Shown one piece after another: positions 1-7,335 of a stretch of 64,000 nucleotides of DNA. Below the pieces are notes generated by a model. The model was not told the origin of the DNA. It saw only the letters and a list, made by a program, of their open reading frames with translations, and did not search any database. Positions within the stretch are counted from its first letter, which is position 1, and each line of letters starts with the position of its first letter. This DNA is from Phormidesmis sp963793445 (GTDB lineage Bacteria; Cyanobacteriota; Cyanobacteriia; Phormidesmidales; Phormidesmidaceae): assembly GCA_963793445.1 (NCBI GenBank), contig CAWCAE010000006.1, positions 1-64,000 of the forward strand. The letters are read 5' to 3'. A program made the position numbers and the translations under genes.

Positions 1-2
1 CT

Positions 3-365
3 GCCCAGATTCAGGGGGCTGACAGTCAGTCTCTATCTTTAATTGAGGCCGTTCACCGTGAAGATGGTGCTAGATTTTATCGTCCTAAGGGCGTATCACA
101 GCCCACAAACTTAGACGATATTTTACCTAGCTTGAGCAAAAGCTTTGCCAGTGAGCTTTCTAGCCGCTTGCTTAAATGGCTGCCCGAGCGCACAAGCGAT
201 GTCATTGTGACTGGCGGCGGCGGCGAATTTTTTTGGAGCGAACTGAAGCCATTGATGAAAGAAGCTAAGCTCAAAAGCCATTTGGCAAAGCCTTCTCGTG
301 TTGCTAATGTGCTGGGCCAATATGTTTATGGCGAGGCTCAATTAGCCCTATCTCTCCATTCATAG
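3..365 (+). CDS. ParM/StbA-like actin-family protein, C-terminal part (5' end outside window)
   Basis: The reading frame is open from the first bases of the window, so this is the last 120 residues of a longer gene. The segment DVIVTGGGGEFFW resembles the C-terminal nucleotide-binding glycine loop of the actin/ParM/StbA superfamily, followed by a helical end as in plasmid-segregation actins. ParM-type proteins polymerise with ATP and push DNA or other cargo apart through a small DNA-binding adaptor. The next gene, 12 bp downstream on the same strand, encodes a small ribbon-helix-helix-like protein, the usual partner type, and this supports the call. The N-terminal ATP-binding motifs cannot be seen. 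Whether it moves DNA on this replicon or has been recruited for another role is unknown. Confidence 0.65.
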   Translation, partial: AQIQGADSQSLSLIEAVHREDGARFYRPKGVSQPTNLDDILPSLSKSFASELSSRLLKWLPERTSDVIVTGGGGEFFWSELKPLMKEAKLKSHLAKPSRVANVLGQYVYGEAQLALSLHS

Positions 366-377
366 GGGTTGTTGGTA

Positions 378-818
378 ATGGCTAGCTCGTCTAAATCCAG
401 CCGCAAAACCGTTGCTTTTGACAACAGCAGTCAAGATCAAGCCCTGATTGAAGCTGTCGAAACTGAACTGGCAGATGGTGACTACCGCAGCTTTGGCGAG
501 CTGTGTAAAGCTGCGCTGCATCAGTTTTTGGTTAACCGCGAGCCGACCCAGTCAGTCATTTTGTTTATGGAGTTAGGGAAGCAAATTGCAGCTTTGCAAA
601 GTAGAAGCGACCAGCTTGAAGCAGAAAATTTGGCTTCTACTGTGCGGATTGAGAAACTAGAAGAACAGATAGCAACCATCAATAAAGATCTGCGGCCTTC
701 ATCTGAGGAAACTCTAGAGAATGAGCGTGAGCTATCCAATCAGCCGCTAGATTCTGCCCAGCAGCCAGAGATAGATCCCTTGCTAGCAAGGTTGACACCG
801 CTGTTGGAAAGCTTTTAG
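378..818 (+). CDS. small ribbon-helix-helix / coiled-coil protein, likely partner of the actin-like protein
   Basis: The product has 146 residues. The first third, around AVETELADGDYRSFGELCKAALHQFL, has the strand-helix-helix pattern of ribbon-helix-helix DNA-binding proteins. Residues of about 65-105 look like a coiled coil (heptads around LEAENLASTVRIEKLEEQI), and the tail is acidic. The ATG at 378 is preferred over a TTG at 369 because it lies a normal distance from the AGGGG at 365-369. It follows the actin-like gene by 12 bp and is probably co-transcribed, so a ParR-like adaptor role is inferred. No family name is certain. The stop codon lies inside a tandem duplication with a period of about 23 bp. 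Confidence 0.6.
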   Translation: MASSSKSSRKTVAFDNSSQDQALIEAVETELADGDYRSFGELCKAALHQFLVNREPTQSVILFMELGKQIAALQSRSDQLEAENLASTVRIEKLEEQIATINKDLRPSSEETLENERELSNQPLDSAQQPEIDPLLARLTPLLESF

Positions 819-863
819 AAAGCCTGTTAGGAAGCTATTAGAAAACCTATCAGGAAGCTTTGA
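806..863 (+). repeat. 23-bp tandem duplication across the stop codon of the RHH gene
   Basis: Two and a half diverged copies start at 806 (24 bp), 830 (23 bp) and 853 (11 bp). Each begins GGAA(A)GCT, and the first two both carry a TTAG. The first copy contains the stop codon of the RHH gene. The repeat could be a slippage product, or iterated binding sites for the RHH protein. Confidence 0.7.
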
Positions 864-884
864 CGGGGTTCAAAACGCATAGCT

Positions 885-1853
885 CTACTTTAGCCAGGGT
901 GCAGAGATATTATCCAACTGCTCACGCTCTGAATCGCTAATATGCCAGCCCAGAGCGCCTGCATTTTGCTCTGCCTGCTTAGCGTTCTTTGCCCCTGGAA
1001 TGGGCACTACTTTGCCTTTGGTGATTAGCCAGTTTAGCGCTACTTGCACCTGAGTTTTACCATGAGCATCGCCAATTGTTTGCAACGCTGCCAAAACGGG
1101 TTCGATTTTTTGCAAACCTTTGTTACTAAATTTGGGGTCTAGGCGGCGAGCGCCGGCTGGCTTTAGGTCGCTGCCAACAGTGTATTTACCAGTGAGTAAG
1201 CCTTGGGACAGCGGACTGTAGGCCAAAATGGTCACTTCTAGGTTTTGGGCGGCTTCCATGACCCCGTTAGTTTCTATGTTGCGATGGAGCAGCGAATATT
1301 GCACTTGATTGGCTGCCAGTGGGATGCCTCTAGCGGCTAGACAGCCGTGGGCCTCGCGCATTTGCTTGGCGGAATAGTTGCTGACGCCAATCGTTTTGAT
1401 GCGTCCCTGATCGACCTCATCGGCGAGCGCATTCATCAAAGTTTCTTGCCCTAGAAAAAAGTCAAAGGGCCAATGTACCTGATATAGCGTTACAGCAGGC
1501 AGCTTTAGCCGCTTTAGGCTAGCGGTCAGCGCATCGGCAACAGACTGCGCTGAAAACCGCCAGGGAACGGGCATATACTTGGTGGCGATGAAGGTTTCTC
1601 GATCGCTCTGCTGTCTGAACTGACCAATCAGCTCCTCTGACTTCCCCAAACCGTAGACTTCTGCGGTGTCAAAAAAATTGACCCCTGCAGAGAGGGCTGT
1701 ATTGAACGCAGCTCTGACATCGTCTGCACCATAGACTCCACCGTACTGCCAAAACAGTGAGTCGCCCCAGGACCAAGTGCCGATGCCAATGGCTGGAATT
1801 TCAGGCCCTTTGGGGCCTAGGATAACGGTTTGCAGAGAGGATGGAGTGGCCAT
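885..1853 (-). CDS. aldo/keto reductase
   Basis: This 322-residue protein is a typical (alpha/beta)8-barrel NADPH-dependent oxidoreductase. The catalytic tetrad can be read as Asp62, Tyr67 (FDTAEVYG), Lys92 (ATKY) and His127 (QVHW). The C-terminal segment around VPIPGAKNAKQAEQN is the usual NADP-phosphate-binding loop. Full length and the ATG at 1853 fit the family. These soluble enzymes reduce aldehydes and ketones; the substrate cannot be told from the sequence. It converges with the RHH gene and is separated from the DUF815 gene by a tandem-repeat spacer, so it may have its own promoter. Confidence 0.9.
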   Translation of the reverse strand: MATPSSLQTVILGPKGPEIPAIGIGTWSWGDSLFWQYGGVYGADDVRAAFNTALSAGVNFFDTAEVYGLGKSEELIGQFRQQSDRETFIATKYMPVPWRFSAQSVADALTASLKRLKLPAVTLYQVHWPFDFFLGQETLMNALADEVDQGRIKTIGVSNYSAKQMREAHGCLAARGIPLAANQVQYSLLHRNIETNGVMEAAQNLEVTILAYSPLSQGLLTGKYTVGSDLKPAGARRLDPKFSNKGLQKIEPVLAALQTIGDAHGKTQVQVALNWLITKGKVVPIPGAKNAKQAEQNAGALGWHISDSEREQLDNISAPWLK

Positions 1854-1896
1854 GAAAGGTGCTGTGAAAGTTTGGCTTCTTTAAGGTAGCGGGTTG

Positions 1897-1971
1897 TCTG
1901 GCTTTCGTCATCTGGCTTTCGTCATCTGGCTTTTGCCATCTGGCTTTTGCCATCTGGCCTTTGTTATCTGG
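1897..1971. repeat. 14-bp tandem repeat, 5.4 copies
   Basis: Copies of TCTGGCTTTCGTCA start at 1897, 1911, 1925, 1939 and 1953, with a partial copy at 1967. Copies 1 and 2 are identical, copies 3 and 4 are identical (TCTGGCTTTTGCCA), and copy 5 has diverged. It fills most of the gap between the DUF815 stop codon and the aldo/keto reductase start. The pairing of identical neighbours suggests recent stepwise duplication. Confidence 0.95.
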
Positions 1972-1981
1972 CGGATGAGAA

Positions 1982-3358
1982 CTATCGCTCGCCCTGCTCA
2001 GCGATCAAAAAGTCAATAAACTGGCGAGCGCTGCGGCCAGACCGACCGTTGTGACGAGTGGCCCACTGGCGAGCACGCCATTCTAGGTTTTCGGGTTCTA
2101 GACTGAGACCAGCCTGGGCGGCTAGCTGATGAACGATGGTGAGATAGGTGGGCTGGTCGGCGGGGGTAAAAGTGAGGGTCAGACCGAAGCGATCGCTAAA
2201 TGAGAGCTTCTCTTGCACGGTATCCCAAGCTTGAATTTCGTCAGCATCTTTGGGGCTAGGCCGTTCGTCAAAGAATTCGCGAATGAGATGACGGCGGTTT
2301 GAAGTTGCATATACCACAACGTTTTGAGGTCTGGCGGTTATACCGCCTTCAAGGACGACTTTGAGCGCTTTGAAGGCTTCGTCATCGTCTTCAAATGAAA
2401 GATCATCGACAAAAATAATGAACTTTTGCGGTACCTGGCTAAGCGGGCCGACGATTTGCGGCAGGTTTTGCAGACAGGCTTTAGGCACTTCGATCAGGCG
2501 TAGGCCCTCGGTGTGATAATTGTTTAGCAGCGCTTTGACAAGGGAAGATTTGCCTGCACCCCGACTGCCATAGAGCAGGACGTTTTGAGCGGTGTAGCCC
2601 TGTAGTAAGAACTCGGTGTTTTGAATGAGCTGCTGTTTGGGGTGGTCGTAGGCGACGAGCTGATTGAGCTCAATAGGATCGGGATGGCTGATGCCGACGA
2701 GCTGACCGTGGACCTGGCTGGGGATCTGGCCGGGGGGCTGGCCGATTGGAGCGCTAGCGGCTGACTGCCAGCGAAAGGCAATGAACTGGCCGAAGATGCC
2801 AACGCCGTGGGCCCGGTAGTAAGCAGCAAGCTCGGTGGCAGCGTTCTTCCAGTCTGGCGTTTGTACAAACGAAAGGGGAGCCGGGACGGAAGGCGAAGGA
2901 ATAGCGGGTGGAGTGGGGCGATCGCACAAATTGGCAACCCACTGGCTTAGCTGATCTGGTGATAGCTGATAGAAACCGCGAAGAATAGTTAGATCGTACT
3001 GAGCAGCGGCCAAGAGGTTTGGAGAAATAGAGCCTAGCACCTGATCGTTTTGACCTGACGGTAGCGTCTGGGTCTGCTGCTGGGCCTGCTGCTGGGCCTG
3101 CTGTGAAAACGGATTGTCCGATCTGAGAATCTGCTGGACTAGGTGCGCTTGCCAGCTTTGGTTCTGAGCAGACAGCGCTGAAAACCACTGTCCATAAGCG
3201 AGCAGGCAAGCGATCTGATCTTTTGCTGAGAGCGCAGTGAGCAGCGAGAGCAGGGCTTGGCCAATGGGGCTAGTGAATACAGACTGGTATAGCAGTAAGG
3301 CCGCAGCTTGCTGACGGTAGCTTTTAGCAGTTGCGATCGCGCTTTCATCTAGACCCAT
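1982..3358 (-). CDS. DUF815-type AAA+ ATPase
   Basis: The product has 458 residues. The C-terminal half carries a Walker A (LYGSRGAGKSSLVKAL, near residue 265) and a Walker B (FIIFVDDLSFEDDD, near residue 312), followed by the loop around VVYATSNRRHLI and a conserved C-terminal RSARQFIDFL. This is the layout of the DUF815 family of predicted ATPases, whose function is unknown. The N-terminal 200 residues are less conserved and include a Gln/Ala-rich stretch (residues about 85-97) and a Pro-rich linker. The ATG at 3358 is the first good start. It stands alone between an oxidoreductase and a GNAT gene, so the context gives no functional hint. Confidence 0.85.
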   Translation of the reverse strand: MGLDESAIATAKSYRQQAAALLLYQSVFTSPIGQALLSLLTALSAKDQIACLLAYGQWFSALSAQNQSWQAHLVQQILRSDNPFSQQAQQQAQQQTQTLPSGQNDQVLGSISPNLLAAAQYDLTILRGFYQLSPDQLSQWVANLCDRPTPPAIPSPSVPAPLSFVQTPDWKNAATELAAYYRAHGVGIFGQFIAFRWQSAASAPIGQPPGQIPSQVHGQLVGISHPDPIELNQLVAYDHPKQQLIQNTEFLLQGYTAQNVLLYGSRGAGKSSLVKALLNNYHTEGLRLIEVPKACLQNLPQIVGPLSQVPQKFIIFVDDLSFEDDDEAFKALKVVLEGGITARPQNVVVYATSNRRHLIREFFDERPSPKDADEIQAWDTVQEKLSFSDRFGLTLTFTPADQPTYLTIVHQLAAQAGLSLEPENLEWRARQWATRHNGRSGRSARQFIDFLIAEQGER

Positions 3359-3467
3359 GACCCATCCTTTAAGGGTGTTGTATAGCCTTTATCCTACTTG
3401 TAGCGGTACGCCTTTAGTGCGGCTTTGAATTTCCTTGCCCCAAATGCAACCCCAATGAATCAGTAAA

Positions 3468-3519
3468 CGCAGCCCAACAAAGCAGCCCAACAAAGCAGCC
3501 TAATAAAGCGACCCGATGA
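3468..3519 (+). repeat. 13-bp tandem repeat running into the start codon of the GNAT gene
   Basis: Four copies of about AGCAGCCCAACAA start at 3468, 3481, 3494 and 3507. The last copy is degenerate and contains the ATG start at 3516. There is no purine-rich Shine-Dalgarno within the copies, so the repeat occupies the translation-initiation region. Confidence 0.9.
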
Positions 3520-3959
3520 AACTGAGACCCTATCAGCCTAGTGACTTTGAACCTGTCATCCAGCTTTGGTGGATTTCTTGGCACTCGTCTTCTAGCTACA
3601 TACATCACCGGCCTATTGCTGACTGGAAAAAGCGATGGCATGACTTAGAGAAAACTCACAAAATCGTTGTTATGACGCACTTAGAGACTGACGATATTGT
3701 TGCTTTTGCCGCACTAAATCAGCAGACCTGCATCCTTTCACAAATCTTTGTCTCATCGGACTGGAAACGCCAAGGCTTGGGAACACAGATTCTAAAGTGG
3801 GTAGAGCAACAGTGCCCCAACGGGTTTTCTCTTACAGCGGCGGCAGACAATCACGAAGCTATTGCCTTTTATAAAAAATATGGCTTGATAGTGATTGGTT
3901 ACAGCACTAACGATTTCAACGGAAAGCCAGAAGTGGGCTTTTGGCAAGGGCCTATTTAA
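3516..3959 (+). CDS. GNAT family N-acetyltransferase
   Basis: The 147-residue protein begins with the usual GNAT strand (MKLRPYQPSDFEPVIQLW). The acetyl-CoA pyrophosphate loop is visible as RQGLGT at residues 85-90, just after strand 4 (ILSQIFVSSDW), and is followed by the helix carrying NHEAIAFYKKYGL. These proteins transfer an acetyl group from acetyl-CoA to an amine; the acceptor is not predictable. The start codon sits in the last unit of a 13-bp tandem repeat and lacks a clear Shine-Dalgarno, which may mean weak translation. The gene is monocistronic, with 156 bp to the divergent DUF815 gene. Confidence 0.9.
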   Translation: MKLRPYQPSDFEPVIQLWWISWHSSSSYIHHRPIADWKKRWHDLEKTHKIVVMTHLETDDIVAFAALNQQTCILSQIFVSSDWKRQGLGTQILKWVEQQCPNGFSLTAAADNHEAIAFYKKYGLIVIGYSTNDFNGKPEVGFWQGPI

Positions 3960-4108
3960 TTACCATTCGGTCAATCAGCGGCTACATGTCACCGTATAAT
4001 CCTTGTGTGCGCGGGCATGATGGCCGTCACTGCTGGCCATCACTATCAGCCATCAACTGCCCCAAAGCACTGACAGCCTGAAATTTAGCTTCCACTCAAC
4101 CAGAGAAT

Positions 4109-4432
4109 ATGCCTTTACTGCTCGCCCCCATTCTCACGTTAATTTATGGCATTTTAGCAATTGTTGGTGGTGCTATTGGCTATAAGCAGGCAGGTAGCCA
4201 GGCCTCGCTGATTTCAGGTCTTGTTAGCGGTCTGTTGCTGCTGATTGGTGCGTACCTTTTGTTTGGCGGCAGTTTGTCTGGTGCGCTGCTCGCTGGTGTT
4301 GTCAGCTCAGTATTGGTTATTGTCTTTAGTATTCGACTGGCTAAGACGCGCAAATTCATGCCTGCTGGCCTGATGATTATTCTAGGTGTCATCAATCTGA
4401 TTGCGCTGTGGTCCCTGCTTGGCATGGTTTAA
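4109..4432 (+). CDS. TMEM14-family small membrane protein
   Basis: This 107-residue protein is almost entirely hydrophobic, with about four membrane helices. The Gly-rich helices (YGILAIVGGAIGYKQAGS near the start) and the conserved KTRKFMPAGLM loop near residue 84 fit the TMEM14 / UPF0136 family. Eukaryotic members sit in mitochondrial or plastid inner membranes and are linked to porphyrin or fatty-acid export; the bacterial role is not established. It is a single gene between a GNAT enzyme and the radical SAM protein, each separated by about 150 bp of non-coding DNA. Confidence 0.85.
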   Translation: MPLLLAPILTLIYGILAIVGGAIGYKQAGSQASLISGLVSGLLLLIGAYLLFGGSLSGALLAGVVSSVLVIVFSIRLAKTRKFMPAGLMIILGVINLIALWSLLGMV

Positions 4433-4589
4433 TCTAAAAAGTTTGATACGTGAGCTGCCAAAGACAATGCCTGAATGCATAAGCTGGCAAAAAAACGAGC
4501 GCTGAAAATACCTCTCTTGGTGGTAGGCAAACCGGTTTAGATTTCCGACAGTTGTAGAGGTCAAACCTTTTTGCCACGGCTACAGACAC

Positions 4590-5714
4590 ATGTCAGATCT
4601 CAGCGCCTTAATTACGCCCGCTTCTGTTCAGGACTTGGCTATTAGCTCGCCATCTGAAGGCGTTAGCCAGTCGAATACGCTCAAGCTCTGGAAGCCAAAG
4701 CAAGTTTTGTTTACACCCGCAGCACTAGAAGAAAGCTGGGGCCAGCAGATTTATCAGCGCGTAAGTGAGCTGGGCCTGCCGACTACAAAATTGAAAAGTA
4801 ACCGGGTAACTGGGCTGCGCGGCAAAAGCGATCGCGAGACCTACGCAAAGGCAAAGCAGACCATGGCAGTAGTCAAGGCACCACCGAGTGCCCTGAAACT
4901 ACAGCCTATTCCACCGTCTGCCGACTGGCAGTTTCACCTGGCAGAAGGGTGTCCGGCACACTGTCAGTATTGCTATCTGGCTAGTAGCCTTTCCGGGCCA
5001 CCGGTAATCCGTGCATTTGCGAATCTCCCTCAAATCCTAGCTGCCACTGATAGCTACACCAGGGAAGATAGGCCGACTAGCTTTGAAGTAAGCTGCTACA
5101 CAGATCCGTTGAGCTTAGAGCATCTAACCGGCAGCTTGAGTGAATGCATTCGCTATTTTGGTACCCAACCCAACAAACGACTGCGCTGGGTGTCTAAATT
5201 CAACAATGTAGCGCCGCTATTGTCGCTTGAGCATAATGGCCACACGCGTTGCCGGGTCAGCGTCAACGCAGATGAGGTCTCGCAAGGATTTGAAGGCGGG
5301 ACAGCGTCAGTAGGCGATCGCATTCAGGCGCTTAGAAGATTAGCCCTGCCAAAAGACCAAGGTGGTGGCGGCTATCCTGTTGGTTTTGTGATTGCACCCA
5401 TTATGGCTTTTGAAGGTTGGGAACGTAGTTACGAACAACTTTTTAGAGAGATTGAAACTGCGCTCAACTTTGACTGTGACCTAACTTTCGAGCTAATCAC
5501 TCATCGATTCACAGCTAAGTCTAAAGACGTGCTAAATAGCTGGTATCCCAACAGTAAGCTAGATATGCAGATGGGCGATCGCACTACCAAGCGCAATAAG
5601 TTTGGTGGCATTAAATACGTTTACAACAAAGAAACGACACAGGCACTTCGTGACTTCTTTGAGCGTGAAATCAATCAGCGCTTCCCCCAGGCTAATCTGT
5701 TGTACTGGACTTAG
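4590..5714 (+). CDS. spore photoproduct lyase-family radical SAM protein
   Basis: The protein has 374 residues. The radical-SAM iron-sulfur motif CX3CX2C is Cys121, Cys125 and Cys128 (GCPAHCQYCYLA). The protein matches the SPL family seen in many cyanobacteria and other non-sporulating bacteria: the SCYTDPLSLEH motif, then RWVSKFN and RVSVNAD strands, and a C-terminal ELITHRFT / YVYNKE region. True spore photoproduct lyase repairs thymine photodimers with a 5'-deoxyadenosyl radical. In a non-sporulating cyanobacterium a DNA-photolesion role is possible but unproven. The last six codons and the stop are duplicated downstream in a 23-bp tandem copy. Confidence 0.85.
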   Translation: MSDLSALITPASVQDLAISSPSEGVSQSNTLKLWKPKQVLFTPAALEESWGQQIYQRVSELGLPTTKLKSNRVTGLRGKSDRETYAKAKQTMAVVKAPPSALKLQPIPPSADWQFHLAEGCPAHCQYCYLASSLSGPPVIRAFANLPQILAATDSYTREDRPTSFEVSCYTDPLSLEHLTGSLSECIRYFGTQPNKRLRWVSKFNNVAPLLSLEHNGHTRCRVSVNADEVSQGFEGGTASVGDRIQALRRLALPKDQGGGGYPVGFVIAPIMAFEGWERSYEQLFREIETALNFDCDLTFELITHRFTAKSKDVLNSWYPNSKLDMQMGDRTTKRNKFGGIKYVYNKETTQALRDFFEREINQRFPQANLLYWT

Positions 5715-5740
5715 AACATCTGTTGTACTCAACTTAGAAC
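5695..5740 (+). repeat. 23-bp tandem duplication spanning the stop codon of the SPL-family gene
   Basis: Copies at 5695-5717 and 5718-5740 differ at only three adjacent positions (GGA versus CAA). The first copy contains the last codons and the TAG stop (5712-5714) and the second lies in the 3' untranslated DNA. A further ACTGG follows. Confidence 0.95.
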
Positions 5741-6030
5741 ACTGGTAGAAAATTTGAATATTTTTTGTTTCTATGCTTGTTTCGTGCGTAATTCTCCTGG
5801 CTGCGCGTGAATAATCCTGTAGAGAAACAAGATACGGATGTCTATTTCTACTGAGATTGATAGCCTGTAAATATGGGTAGCCCCCCCGGTATCTCTACGG
5901 AGACACGCACTTTGACATAGTCATTACACATACTGCGTTTGAGCCTCGTCCAGTAGCAGATCGCACATGAACCTAAATAAGGATTGTCCGATATCTGTTT
6001 TCTAATCAGATCTCTCACCGGCATTACATC
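5741..6030. other. intergenic region with a small hairpin, no gene seen
   Basis: Together with the tail duplication, this gap between the SPL-family gene and the zinc-ribbon gene is 316 bp. It is AT-rich at first, then has a run of seven C (5881-5887) followed by a short imperfect hairpin at 5889-5906 (GTATCTC, loop TACG, GAGACAC). I see no open frame longer than about 13 codons with a plausible start, no tRNA and no U-tract terminator. The promoter of the downstream gene is presumably here. Confidence 0.5.
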
Positions 6031-6378
6031 ATGAAATCTACCCTAGTAACAGAATTTGAGAGCAAAGAGGCCTGTCCTCGTTGCAACGAGAAAAAGCTCT
6101 TCACAAATGACACTCATAAAGACGCATCAGTTGTTCACTACCACTGTGTGGGCTGTAACTACGAGTTTTCTGAAGCAGCCGAGCTAAAAGATTTGAAAAA
6201 GCGAATGAACAAAGCCAACAAACAAGAAGAATCGTCTGGGTTGCTAGCAGCTGTCCTCATCGCCGTTATGATGATCGTCATCTTTGCTATCACGCAGGCC
6301 GATCGGCAAAACCAGACTGAAGAGACATTTCAGCTTGAAGGCAGCTCTAGCGGGCAAAGTGAGTTTCTCAGCCGTTAG
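6031..6378 (+). CDS. zinc-ribbon protein with one membrane helix, function unknown
   Basis: The product has 115 residues. The N-terminal half holds a CXXC...CXXC zinc ribbon (Cys15, Cys18, Cys39, Cys42) in the pattern CPRC / CVGC. A short charged helix follows, then a single membrane segment at residues of about 70-88 and a polar tail. The ribbon would lie on one side of the membrane, probably the cytoplasm. I do not recognise a named family. The 3' end runs into a short run of near-repeats of TTAGGGGCTAG just after the stop codon. Confidence 0.75.
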   Translation: MKSTLVTEFESKEACPRCNEKKLFTNDTHKDASVVHYHCVGCNYEFSEAAELKDLKKRMNKANKQEESSGLLAAVLIAVMMIVIFAITQADRQNQTEETFQLEGSSSGQSEFLSR

Positions 6379-6557
6379 GGGCTAGGGGTTAGCGGCTAAG
6401 CTAAACCGGTCGAATCATCTATAAAACCCACTTTAAAGCGCATTTTGACTTCGCTCAATGCTCGATTCGCCGTGACTTGAGGACTGAGCGCAGTCAAAGT
6501 CTAGTAGCTGATGCGGTTTTTGATTTGGCTGACCTACCTTAGCCGCCTCACAGCGCG

Positions 6558-7325
6558 CTAAGAGCCTTCTTCTTCTGATTCTTCTGTCGTTGATTCATCT
6601 ACATCTGTTGATTCATCTACAGCGGAGCTGTCTTCAGCAGTAGCAGGTGCGTTTGTCTCGTCAGTGACTAACCACTCTTTGGTGGGCCGATTGACAGCGT
6701 TGAGCAGCCCGCTCGGGACAGCATAAATATTGGCTGCTAGCGCGGCTGTTTCTGGGGACGTTTCTGGGTCTGTTTTTGCGGCGGCATCAGTTTGAACGGT
6801 TGATGTCTGCACGTAGCGCTTATCTCCTGCAAAATCGAGACCGCCCACATAGAGGAGATATTCTTGGTTACTAGCGGTGAATGACACAGAATGGTCTGGT
6901 TCAGCAAGACCAAACTCTTCCAAACTCGCACCGCTGCTTTCCTCAGCCTCAGCCGTCTCCGCCTCAATAGTAACCGGGCGGGCGGTGGCACTAGTGAGCT
7001 GACTGAGTAAAAACGCGATCGCGCCGCTTTCTGCGATCGCCTCTTCGGGTGAAGTCATTTGCCAAGTGTTGTCGTCATTTTTGATAAAAGATAGCTCTTC
7101 CACCTGAGAGCTGTCTGAAGTCGTATCGGCCTCGCGGGTCACCGTAAACGCTTCAATATCTTCTTCTTCAATAGGAAATAGCTTTTTGTTGGATTCGACA
7201 TCAGCACCATTAGCACTATCGGCAACATCAGTTGGGTTAGAGCCTGATCTATTTTCAAAAAGCAGCACGCCACCCGTGAGCGCGATCGCACTCACTAACA
7301 GCCATAATGTTCCACGACTTAGCAT
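6558..7325 (-). CDS. DUF4340 domain protein, last gene of a Gld-type ABC operon
   Basis: The product has 255 residues with an N-terminal membrane anchor (residues about 4-22) and a periplasmic DUF4340 region (NDDNTWQMTSPEEAIAE, then FGLAEPDHSVSF). Other bacterial gliding-type ABC operons end the same way. The ATG at 7325 is chosen over an in-frame codon at 7370 because AAGGA lies just upstream and it removes an overlap with the preceding gene. The acidic Ser/Thr/Glu tail contains an 18-bp in-frame duplication (6589-6624, ESTDVD). The protein probably acts with the GldG-like subunit outside the membrane; its biochemical role is unknown. Confidence 0.8.
   Translation of the reverse strand: MLSRGTLWLLVSAIALTGGVLLFENRSGSNPTDVADSANGADVESNKKLFPIEEEDIEAFTVTREADTTSDSSQVEELSFIKNDDNTWQMTSPEEAIAESGAIAFLLSQLTSATARPVTIEAETAEAEESSGASLEEFGLAEPDHSVSFTASNQEYLLYVGGLDFAGDKRYVQTSTVQTDAAAKTDPETSPETAALAANIYAVPSGLLNAVNRPTKEWLVTDETNAPATAEDSSAVDESTDVDESTTEESEEEGS
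6589..6624 (-). repeat. 18-bp in-frame tandem duplication in the DUF4340 tail
   Basis: Two copies of an 18-bp unit at 6589-6606 and 6607-6624 encode repeated D-E-S-T-D-V near the C-terminus. Confidence 0.85.
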
Positions 7326-7335
7326 GTCTATTTCC

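Noticed and set aside
1897..1971. CRISPR-like array
   Set aside because: Units are 14 bp and directly adjacent with no spacers and no cas genes.
2524..3209. Long alternative minus-strand frames inside the DUF815 gene
   Set aside because: They lie fully within a well-supported gene, have no start context and no family pattern.
5881..5906. Possible riboswitch or small RNA at the C7 run and hairpin
   Set aside because: The stem is short and imperfect and no known riboswitch core is visible.
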